DNA from: Candidatus Scatousia excrementipullorum
GTDB lineage: Bacteria; Cyanobacteriota; Vampirovibrionia; Gastranaerophilales; Gastranaerophilaceae
DNA: 5,903 nt
Direction of reading: 5' to 3'
NCBI GenBank assembly: GCA_017694215.1
Contig: JADIND010000190.1
Coordinates: 1-5,903, forward strand
Both the position numbers and the translations under genes were made by a program. The notes beneath the pieces are model-generated. The model had not been told where the DNA came from, made no database searches, and worked only from the letters and a program-made list of their open reading frames with translations. Positions 1 through 5,514 of the stretch are shown here, piece after piece. The stretch's first letter is position 1. Each line of letters starts with the position of its first letter.

Positions 1-876
1 GGTGGACACAGCAAAGATATTACCCCTACAACAATGACTACAATAAAAGATGCTGAAGGGAATTATGTAAATGCAGGAACTCTGAAAAATTGGGCATTAA
101 GCGGAGGTAAAAGAGATCCGGGATTTAAAGATGTAAAAGATCCTTTTATAGTAAGGCCTTTACCTAACTACAATACAGAAACCAAAAAGATTGAGGCTGT
201 AACTGAAGTCCTTGAGCCTACTGCAAACGGTAGTCTTGACGGCAAAGTTGTGGTTCTTAATCCAGGACACGGCGGATATCAGCAGAAAAACGGATTCTTT
301 GATGCCGGAACGGTACTTTCGGTTGAAAATGCAGAGGGAGAGCAGATGCCTATTGAAGAATGGCGTGTTGCACAAAGCTATGTAGAAAAGATAGCAGATA
401 ATCTGCGGAAACGTGGAGCAAAAGTTGTTATTGTTTCCGGTGCCGTAAGAAACGGAGGAATGGCTGCTCAAAAGTATTTAGAAGGTATGCTGGCAGGCAA
501 AAAAGGTGATGATAACGTTCGTGAATTAATGAAAGATACTGATAAAAAGGATATGTTATTTTTATCGGTACATGTTGAGTCGGCTAAAGAAAAACCAGAT
601 TCTAAAATGTGTACGGTAAGATATACAAAAAATATTGATAAAGAATTGGCAGACAATATAAGCCGGTATGTTAATCAAGGTTTTATGACACTTACTCCTG
701 ATTCCACTCATGACAATTTATATGTTAATAATGCTACCAGAGGAATTCCTTCCTCATTGTTGGAAATTGGTAACATTGCAAACGGACATATTACAAATTC
801 ATTATTGTCGGAGTTTGATCAGAATAAATATGCCGAATGTATTGCAAATGCTATTGAAGCCACGTTATTGAATTAA
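1..876 (+). CDS. N-acetylmuramoyl-L-alanine amidase (Amidase_3), 5'-partial
   Basis: Zinc-dependent amidase that cleaves the bond between N-acetylmuramic acid and L-alanine of the stem peptide. The reading frame is open to the window edge. The first ATG (base 34) has no Shine-Dalgarno sequence, so the gene almost certainly begins upstream. Numbering from that Met, residues 1-70 are a polar linker and 71-280 form the catalytic domain. The strand plus first zinc ligand is VVVLNPGHGG (H79). E108 or E109 in the IEEW segment is the likely second ligand, H180 in LSVH the third, and E244 in LLEIG the usual catalytic glutamate. The spacing between first and second ligands (about 29 residues) is longer than I expect for typical AmiC/CwlM-type domains, and the usual 'LTR' after the second helix reads IVSG, so it is a divergent member. 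A signal peptide or wall-binding domain could lie upstream, out of view. A lysozyme gene follows 13 bases after the stop, suggesting one transcript. Confidence 0.88.
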   Translation, partial: GGHSKDITPTTMTTIKDAEGNYVNAGTLKNWALSGGKRDPGFKDVKDPFIVRPLPNYNTETKKIEAVTEVLEPTANGSLDGKVVVLNPGHGGYQQKNGFFDAGTVLSVENAEGEQMPIEEWRVAQSYVEKIADNLRKRGAKVVIVSGAVRNGGMAAQKYLEGMLAGKKGDDNVRELMKDTDKKDMLFLSVHVESAKEKPDSKMCTVRYTKNIDKELADNISRYVNQGFMTLTPDSTHDNLYVNNATRGIPSSLLEIGNIANGHITNSLLSEFDQNKYAECIANAIEATLLN

Positions 877-880
877 GAGG
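875..880 (+). promoter_or_regulatory. Ribosome binding site deciding the TTG start of the LysM-lysozyme
   Basis: AAGAGG overlaps the amidase stop codon and lies 9 bases before the TTG at 890. The next in-frame ATG (899) would be 18 bases away, too far. This supports the TTG start and translational linkage with the amidase. Confidence 0.6.
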
Positions 881-889
881 ATATTAACT

Positions 890-1981
890 TTGACTGAAAT
901 GAATATAACTTTACAACAGAATAATGTGAGACAACAACCTGTTCAGGAAGAAAAAAGTTTTTGGACACGTGCCAAAGAATATGCTATGAGTTTATTCTCG
1001 GAAATTGCGGATTTTTTCTCCGGAGAAGATGATGCAAAACCTGCTAAAACTACTGAAATTCCTCTTATTAGAGATATTTCCGATGAACAAATAATGCAGC
1101 AAAATACCAGAAGTAAGTATATAATTGTTACTAAAAATCCAAATTATAAAATTCAAAAAGGTGATAATATTTCAAAAATTGCGGCAAAATTTGGGGTTCA
1201 GCCTGCTGCCGTAATGGCAGTAAATGGTTTAGATGAAAAGAGTGCCGTAAAAATTCGTGCAGGGCAAAGTTTAAAAATCCCTCCTACAAGGACTCCGAAA
1301 AATATAAATACACTAAAAGATGTTGCAAAATCAATGGGAGTCAGTAATGAATTTATTCTTGGCATAAAAAGAATTGAAGACGGTAAAGAATTGAAAGACA
1401 CCCAGTTTCATAATACTCCTTATAATGACAAAGGCAAAACAAAGACAATAGGCATAGGGCATGTCTGGAAAAAAGGCGAACCTGAATACCTTAATAATAA
1501 ACAAGTTTTGGAACAGTTTGCAAAAGATCTGATTAAAGCAGAAGATCATTTAAGAGTTCTGATGGGCGGAGAGAAAAATTATGACAAACTCCCTGCTTCG
1601 TTAAAGGAAGCTTTGCTTGATATGACATTTAATAAAGGTACTGATATTATCAAAAATACAGAGGGACTCTTATGGTGTCTAAAAAATGGTAAATATGAAG
1701 CTGCAATATGTAAGATGACCAACAATGTTTCTGCAGCAACAAAGCAACCTATGAGCGGACTGAGTAAACGCAGACTCTTTGATATGGCAACCGCAAGTAA
1801 AATGTATAACGGTAATATCCCGAAAAGTATAACCAATACAGCTCAAAGAGTTTACAATGACGGCATAAGACTTTTGAGACTGGAATATCCTGATAAAACG
1901 GAATTTGCAGCACAGCTTGCTGATTACAATAGAGATGTAAAAAGTTTCTGGGGCAGCAAGGTTAAGCTTATAACAAAGTAA
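890..1981 (+). CDS. LysM-domain GH24 (T4-type) lysozyme
   Basis: Muramidase predicted to hydrolyse the glycan strand of peptidoglycan. Residues 1-80 are unassigned, with an amphipathic aromatic-rich helix at about 22-45. Residues 86-131 are one LysM peptidoglycan-binding domain (starts YKIQKGDNISKIA, ends LKIP). Residues 141-158 resemble the first half of a second LysM but probably form the entry helix of the lysozyme domain. The GH24 domain spans about 155-330. Its catalytic triad is E163 in the IEDGK turn, then D180 and T186 in a segment ending TIGIGH. D-to-T spacing (6) equals that of T4 lysozyme, while E-to-D (17) is 8 longer than T4's 9. TFNKG (246-250) and GLSKRR (290-295) match the family's C-terminal helices. 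No signal peptide or membrane segment is seen at the N-terminus. The start is TTG with a well-placed RBS. The 3' end overlaps the convergent asparaginase gene by 14 bases. Confidence 0.88.
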   Translation: MTEMNITLQQNNVRQQPVQEEKSFWTRAKEYAMSLFSEIADFFSGEDDAKPAKTTEIPLIRDISDEQIMQQNTRSKYIIVTKNPNYKIQKGDNISKIAAKFGVQPAAVMAVNGLDEKSAVKIRAGQSLKIPPTRTPKNINTLKDVAKSMGVSNEFILGIKRIEDGKELKDTQFHNTPYNDKGKTKTIGIGHVWKKGEPEYLNNKQVLEQFAKDLIKAEDHLRVLMGGEKNYDKLPASLKEALLDMTFNKGTDIIKNTEGLLWCLKNGKYEAAICKMTNNVSAATKQPMSGLSKRRLFDMATASKMYNGNIPKSITNTAQRVYNDGIRLLRLEYPDKTEFAAQLADYNRDVKSFWGSKVKLITK

Positions 1982-2918
1982 TTATTTCCCCTACAACATT
2001 ACCGTGAAGTGTTTTAATTGAATGGTCAGCCTCAATATCAGCCCAGTGCAGATTTTTGAGGCTGTCTGTTACAACAAGTTCTCTTGCTTTCATATCAGAA
2101 TCACAGATTTTTACGACAAGTCCCTCTTCTGTTTCTGTATTAACCACAATAAATAAACCGCCGGCTCCTGTTTTGGCAATAAGATTTTTGGAATTCGCAA
2201 TGATTTTTGTATCGGTTCGGTCTTCTCCGCCTATAATGTATGGATTATTAAGGATTGCGGTTTTAATTTTTTCATACCGCGGATTGGTAAACATATTCAG
2301 ATATCCTTTAACCATGTTGAAAAGCGGCATTGCAAATATTGGAACTCCGCATCCGTCTTTTGTTATAGGATATTCTTTTTTTAATTCACAGAGGTCATAA
2401 ATTTTCTTTTTTATTGCCTGCTGAAGCGGATGGTTTAATTCATCATAAGTTTCCAAATCCCATCCGTTCATTTTACACAACCCCAGCATAAAAATATGTT
2501 TTCCTGAGCAGTTATTGTGTAATGTTCTTGCCTGTTCTCCTGCAAGCAGCATTCTTGTCTGTTCCGTTTTTGATAGCGGCTTATGGATGCCGCATTTTAA
2601 CTGATTTTCATTAATTCCTATTTTCTCTAAAAGTGTTTGAGCAATGTTTATATGTATGGATTCTCCGGCATGAGAACCACAGCATAGTGCAATTTCCTGT
2701 TCCGTCATGTTATATCGGATATCCATTCCGTAATCAATTAACAGACTTGCCTGCAATGGTTTCGCACATGAACGGAGAAAAAACGGATAATTGGCAGAAT
2801 CTCCTTTACTGTCAATAATGTGTTCTTTGTCTGCTACAATAATATATCCATAATGCTCCTGTTCAATAAGGGAATCTCTTTTATATTCTACTAGTAGTTC
2901 AGGTGTTCTAATCATCAT
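1968..2918 (-). CDS. L-asparaginase II family (Rhizobium etli ReAV type)
   Basis: Cytoplasmic enzyme predicted to hydrolyse L-asparagine to aspartate and ammonia. At 316 aa it has the length of the Asparaginase_II family (PF06089), which is unrelated to E. coli AnsA/AnsB. Visible signatures are RSCAKPLQ (S50, K53), CCGSHAGE (S82), HNNCSGKH (C137, K140), DGCGVPIF (C190) and AKTGAGG (K249). From memory of the R. etli structure, two Ser-Lys pairs are catalytic and a Cys/Lys/Cys set binds zinc; all equivalents appear present. The usual GAEG after the late lysine reads GAGG here. No signal peptide is seen. The gene is second in a leftward operon, overlapping the upstream gene by 11 bases. Two consecutive ATGs (2918 and 2915) are possible. 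A weak SD (AGCGGG, bases 2923-2928) lies 4 bases from the first and 7 from the second, so the second Met may be the real start. No terminator is visible at its end. Confidence 0.92.
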   Translation of the reverse strand: MMIRTPELLVEYKRDSLIEQEHYGYIIVADKEHIIDSKGDSANYPFFLRSCAKPLQASLLIDYGMDIRYNMTEQEIALCCGSHAGESIHINIAQTLLEKIGINENQLKCGIHKPLSKTEQTRMLLAGEQARTLHNNCSGKHIFMLGLCKMNGWDLETYDELNHPLQQAIKKKIYDLCELKKEYPITKDGCGVPIFAMPLFNMVKGYLNMFTNPRYEKIKTAILNNPYIIGGEDRTDTKIIANSKNLIAKTGAGGLFIVVNTETEEGLVVKICDSDMKARELVVTDSLKNLHWADIEADHSIKTLHGNVVGEIITLL

Positions 2919-3645
2919 TTTTCCCGCTTACCATTTGTATAAGCTGTTTCATCCTTTTTTTTAGTGTTTCGTTTTCCTGTTTCAAATTATCTATTTCTAT
3001 CTGGTATTTTTCTTTTTCCGTAATTTGAAGTTCGCTTGTCGGATATATTGCAGAATCAAGAATAAATCTTTTTTTTGCATCAAACTTGAGTGTAAATAAA
3101 TTTTTTATTTCAGTTTTTGAAATCAAATTCAAATCCGTAAGGATTTCACCTATAGGTTTGGTTTCAGTTTTTTGAATTTTTAGGCATTCTTCAAGCTGCT
3201 GCGGGGAAATAAGACCCTTTTCCTTAAAGTATTCACCGGTCCGGAATTTTCCGGCAATAAATCCGCATGTCGCAAAAACCTCTTTATTTTTAGGATATTC
3301 GATATAATTTTGTTCCATACAAAACATAAAAAGCTTTGCTGTTTCTTCAAGCGAGAGGAATGTATTCAATGCAATTTCCAAAATATTATAATTTTCACGG
3401 CAGAGTTTTAAAAAGTTGTAAATATTATTATCGAGTGCAAATTTTTTATTTTTCAACTCATTTTCTCCGTCATAGGTAATCACAGGTTCATAAAATACAA
3501 AAATCTTTTCCGGAGATTCTATAACCCGTTTCTCATAACCGTTTTCTTTAAGATCAAAATAAAGCTTTCTAAACACGGCCTGTTTTACCCAGATAGGATA
3601 ATCAAGCAATTTATCCGTAAAGAGTTTAAATAAATTTTTCTTCAA
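2908..3645 (-). CDS. Unnamed protein: wHTH-like region, MshEN/GspE-N-like repeat, C-terminal leucine zipper
   Basis: I do not recognise a named family for this 245-aa soluble protein. Residues about 70-117 (phrases NILEIALNTFLSLEE and NYIEYP) look like a small winged-helix unit such as follows DUF4388 domains; this is a weak resemblance. Residues 135-187 fit the twofold motif of MshEN/GspE N-terminal domains, RLGxxLxxxGxIxxxxLxxxLxxQ. The first copy keeps R135, G137, F140, G144, I146, L151, L155 and Q158. The second keeps G166, L169 and I175 but has N173 for Gly and K187 for Gln. Residues 214-239 form a coiled coil with core positions Y214, I218, L221, N225, L228, M232, L235, V239. No signal peptide or membrane segment is present. 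The TTG start is fixed by a strong SD (CGGAGG) 5 bases upstream. It is the first gene of an operon with asparaginase and divergent from the VKOR gene. A regulatory or scaffold role is only inference. Confidence 0.75.
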   Translation of the reverse strand: MKKNLFKLFTDKLLDYPIWVKQAVFRKLYFDLKENGYEKRVIESPEKIFVFYEPVITYDGENELKNKKFALDNNIYNFLKLCRENYNILEIALNTFLSLEETAKLFMFCMEQNYIEYPKNKEVFATCGFIAGKFRTGEYFKEKGLISPQQLEECLKIQKTETKPIGEILTDLNLISKTEIKNLFTLKFDAKKRFILDSAIYPTSELQITEKEKYQIEIDNLKQENETLKKRMKQLIQMVSGKNDD

Positions 3646-3650
3646 CTCGG

Positions 3651-3656
3651 CCTCCG
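3651..3656 (-). promoter_or_regulatory. Strong RBS deciding the TTG start at 3645
   Basis: On the minus strand CGGAGG lies 5 bases before TTG-AAG-AAA. No in-frame ATG exists between this start and the upstream in-frame stop, so TTG is the best-supported start. Confidence 0.7.
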
Positions 3657-3662
3657 AATCCC

Positions 3663-3691
3663 ATTTTAATACGAAAAACGTATTAAGGCAA
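3663..3691 (-). promoter_or_regulatory. Candidate sigma70-type promoter for the leftward operon
   Basis: On the minus strand TTGCCT (3691-3686) is followed after exactly 17 bases by TAAAAT (3668-3663), matching 4/6 and 5/6 of the housekeeping consensus. A caveat is that a transcript starting 6-8 bases downstream would begin almost at the SD, giving a very short leader of about 10-12 bases and perhaps clipping the SD. An additional promoter further upstream is possible. Confidence 0.4.
3666..3686. promoter_or_regulatory. Perfect 8-bp-arm inverted repeat, candidate operator
   Basis: TTAATACG-N5-CGTATTAA, with spacer AAAAA. It fills the -35/-10 spacer of the leftward promoter candidate and touches both hexamers, the classic position for a repressor site. 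Its centre (3676) would lie about 68 bases upstream of the likely start of the rightward transcript. It sits between divergent genes and has only two G/C pairs per arm with no U-tract, so it is not a terminator. The cognate regulator is unknown. Confidence 0.5.
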
Positions 3692-3708
3692 TCTTATACT
3701 TTACGGTA

Positions 3709-3737
3709 TTGATTTATAATTATAAAACATGTAAAAT
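3709..3737 (+). promoter_or_regulatory. Candidate sigma70-type promoter for VKOR-DsbA/QueH
   Basis: TTGATT (3709-3714), then 17 bases, then TAAAAT (3732-3737): 4/6 and 5/6 consensus matches with optimal spacing. The transcript would start near 3744, leaving about 20 bases before the ATG with room for the RBS. An alternative -10, TATAAT at 3715-3720, has no convincing -35. A 14-bp perfect AT palindrome (3713-3726) lies in the spacer. Confidence 0.45.
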
Positions 3738-3750
3738 AGCCTTATAGGAT

Positions 3751-3755
3751 AGGAG
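3751..3755 (+). promoter_or_regulatory. RBS of the VKOR-DsbA gene
   Basis: AGGAG lies 8 bases before the ATG at 3764, a near-optimal spacing that fixes the start. Confidence 0.7.
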
Positions 3756-3763
3756 ATTAAGAT

Positions 3764-4960
3764 ATGGATGGAATAACAAAAAAGAAGATTGGAGTAGCCG
3801 TAATTGCATTGATAGGCTTTATTACGACAATAAAGCTTGCTATAATCTATTACAATGCAAACTTTAACCCTTATGCACTGCCGAGTTTTTGTTCGGTTAA
3901 TTCGTTAATAGACTGTGATGGTGTCGCAAAAACTACGGAATCACAATTCTTCGGTATTCCGCTTGCATACTGGGGATTATTCTTGTATTCATTTATCGGA
4001 ATTTTGTTAATTGCGGATAAATTGAAAAACTTTAAATTGTTTAAGTTTATGGAAGTGTTTAAAAACCCTCTTGATTATATAGCATCGCTGGGTTTGCTTG
4101 CATTTATAATCTCAATGGGGCTTTTGTGTGTAAGTCTTTTTGAAATAAAAAAAATCTGTGTACTTTGTGCGGTTACTTATCTTTTAGATTTGCTGATAGC
4201 ACTTATTGCAGTTGATTTTAAAAACGGAGGATTTATAAAAGCCGTGAAACAGAGCGTTTTGGATTTTCTTGATGCAATCAAAGTTAAAGCTTATCTTATA
4301 GCATTTATTGTTGTAATGTTAATTGCCGGAACAGGTCTTGTTTACGCATCAACAACAAATATCTTCACTCCACAGGTTAAACAGGCAAAAGATTTCGGTG
4401 AATTTGTAAAAGCTAAAACTAACAAATATAAAGTAAGCGGAAATATTCTCGGTGACAAAGACGGCAAAATTATCGTTTATATTTATACAGATTACAGATG
4501 TCCTATCTGCAAAGTTCACAACATTATGATGCACAAACTTGCAAAAGATTATAAAGGCATAAAAATTGTTCACAAAAATCTTCCGCTTGACATTGACTGC
4601 AACAAATATCTTACAAGACCGTTCCATGAAGGGGCCTGCGAAATGGCAAAAATTGCACTGGCGGCAGAAAAACAAGGAAAATTCTGGGATATTAATTCTC
4701 TGTTCTTTGAAAAACAGCCTGCAACAGTTAAAGAAATGCTTGAAATTGCAAAAGGTTTAAATCTTGATATTGATAAACTCGAAAAAGATATGACAAGCAA
4801 AGAAATCAATGACCAACTTACAAAAGATATTGATACCGCATTCGCTGCAGGGATTAATGCGACACCTACAATAAAAATCGGTCAGGACGTTTACGTAGGT
4901 ATCAAACCGTATTCAAAATATGCAGAATTAGTGGAGCAGGCAGGTGCAAAAAAGAAATAA
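3764..4960 (+). CDS. VKOR-DsbA fusion: membrane disulfide-bond-forming protein
   Basis: Predicted to form disulfides in exported proteins: the DsbA-like domain oxidises substrates and the VKOR domain reoxidises it by passing electrons to quinone. Five membrane segments are seen (about 8-28, 66-86, 105-127, 131-152, 174-196). The lysine-rich N-terminus is cytoplasmic and the C-terminal domain outside. VKOR features are the loop pair C43 and C51, the Ser/Thr position (T57), FGIPLAYWG, and the CVLC redox centre C132/C135 at the outer end of helix 4. Residues about 205-398 are a thioredoxin-fold domain with CPIC (C246/C249), a helical insertion, and the cis-proline loop NATPT (P368). C279 and C292 may form an extra disulfide. 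The CPIC motif and helical insertion resemble DsbA/Thioredoxin_4 rather than the plain thioredoxin domain of Synechococcus VKOR. This single protein replaces DsbA plus DsbB. It has its own promoter and RBS, and its last 17 bases contain the QueH start. Confidence 0.93.
   Translation: MDGITKKKIGVAVIALIGFITTIKLAIIYYNANFNPYALPSFCSVNSLIDCDGVAKTTESQFFGIPLAYWGLFLYSFIGILLIADKLKNFKLFKFMEVFKNPLDYIASLGLLAFIISMGLLCVSLFEIKKICVLCAVTYLLDLLIALIAVDFKNGGFIKAVKQSVLDFLDAIKVKAYLIAFIVVMLIAGTGLVYASTTNIFTPQVKQAKDFGEFVKAKTNKYKVSGNILGDKDGKIIVYIYTDYRCPICKVHNIMMHKLAKDYKGIKIVHKNLPLDIDCNKYLTRPFHEGACEMAKIALAAEKQGKFWDINSLFFEKQPATVKEMLEIAKGLNLDIDKLEKDMTSKEINDQLTKDIDTAFAAGINATPTIKIGQDVYVGIKPYSKYAELVEQAGAKKK
4933..4936 (+). 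promoter_or_regulatory. RBS of queH inside the VKOR-DsbA coding region
   Basis: GGAG lies 7 bases before the GTG at 4944, within the last codons of the upstream gene. The nearby ATG at 4960 is in another frame and stops after two codons. This indicates translational coupling. Confidence 0.55.
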
Positions 4961-5492
4961 TGAAATAATTCTTCATGCCTGCTGCGGAATATGTTCCGGT
5001 TATCCCGTGTCTTTTTTACAAGATGCGGGATACCGCGTTTTGGTATATTTTTATAACCCTAATATTTATCCATTAGAAGAATACCAAAAAAGGCTTGAGG
5101 CGGAAAGAACGATATGTTCGCACTTCAGTGTAGAACTTATTGAAGGTGCATATGATACGGAAAGCTTTTATGAGCGTGCAAAGGGGCTTGAAAACGAACC
5201 TGAAAAAGGCAAACGCTGTATAGAATGCTTTAAACTCCGACTGGAAAAGACCGCTAAATTATGTATTGATAAAGGCGTTAAAAATTTTACAACGTCTATT
5301 GTGATAAGTCCGCACAAAAATTTTCAGCTTTTATCTTCACTCGGAAAAGAAATTGCACAAAAATACGATTTAAATTACCTTGATATTGATTTTAAAAAGA
5401 AAGACGGATTTTTAAAGACAAACAAAATCTCACGCGAATTAAATCTTTACCGCCAGAACTACTGCGGCTGTGAATTTAGTATGCGAAAATAG
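4944..5492 (+). CDS. queH: Epoxyqueuosine reductase QueH
   Basis: Cytoplasmic iron-sulfur enzyme for the last step of queuosine synthesis, reducing epoxyqueuosine to queuosine at wobble position 34 of tRNAs with GUN anticodons. It is the cobalamin-independent alternative to QueG. The 182-aa length is normal for the family (formerly DUF208, PF02677). Signatures in order: HACCGIC (C13, C14), YNPNIYPLEEY (37-47), RCIECFKLRL (C92, C95), FTTSIVISPHKN (115-126), FKKKDGF (150-156) and LYRQNYCGC (C174, C176). These cysteines match the family set for a [4Fe-4S] cluster and a second iron site. The GTG start overlaps the preceding gene by 17 bases. It places HACC at residues 11-14, where the family usually has it. 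Co-transcription with VKOR-DsbA is likely, though no functional link is known. The gene ends 22 bases from the convergent miaB, with no clear terminator between. Confidence 0.95.
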   Translation: MQKRNNEIILHACCGICSGYPVSFLQDAGYRVLVYFYNPNIYPLEEYQKRLEAERTICSHFSVELIEGAYDTESFYERAKGLENEPEKGKRCIECFKLRLEKTAKLCIDKGVKNFTTSIVISPHKNFQLLSSLGKEIAQKYDLNYLDIDFKKKDGFLKTNKISRELNLYRQNYCGCEFSMRK

Positions 5493-5514
5493 TCCGCTTA
5501 CATTAGTATTTAGA

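Noticed and set aside
34..36. ATG at base 34 as the true start of the amidase
   Set aside because: No SD-like sequence precedes it, and the frame is open to base 1 (GGHSKDITPTT...), so the gene is treated as cut by the window edge.
1310..1363. Second complete LysM domain in the lysozyme (residues 141-158)
   Set aside because: Only the first helix-like half is present before the catalytic E163; it more probably forms the entry helix of the GH24 domain.
1..1981. Prophage lysis cassette
   Set aside because: Lysozyme and amidase domains occur in phages, but no holin, spanin, tail or integrase gene is visible, and the flanking genes are housekeeping.
2056..2400. Plus-strand open frame of 114 codons inside the asparaginase region
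   Set aside because: It is antisense to a gene with clear family motifs, has no RBS, and its composition is that of a reverse-complement shadow.
3666..3686. Inverted repeat as a transcription terminator
   Set aside because: It lies between the starts of divergent genes, has only 2 G/C pairs per arm and no following T-run beyond ordinary AT richness.
4349..4809. Minus-strand open frames inside the DsbA domain
   Set aside because: They lie opposite well-conserved CPIC and cis-Pro coding sequence and have no recognisable product.
5493..5514. Bidirectional terminator between queH and miaB
   Set aside because: The 22-base gap shows no stable inverted repeat.
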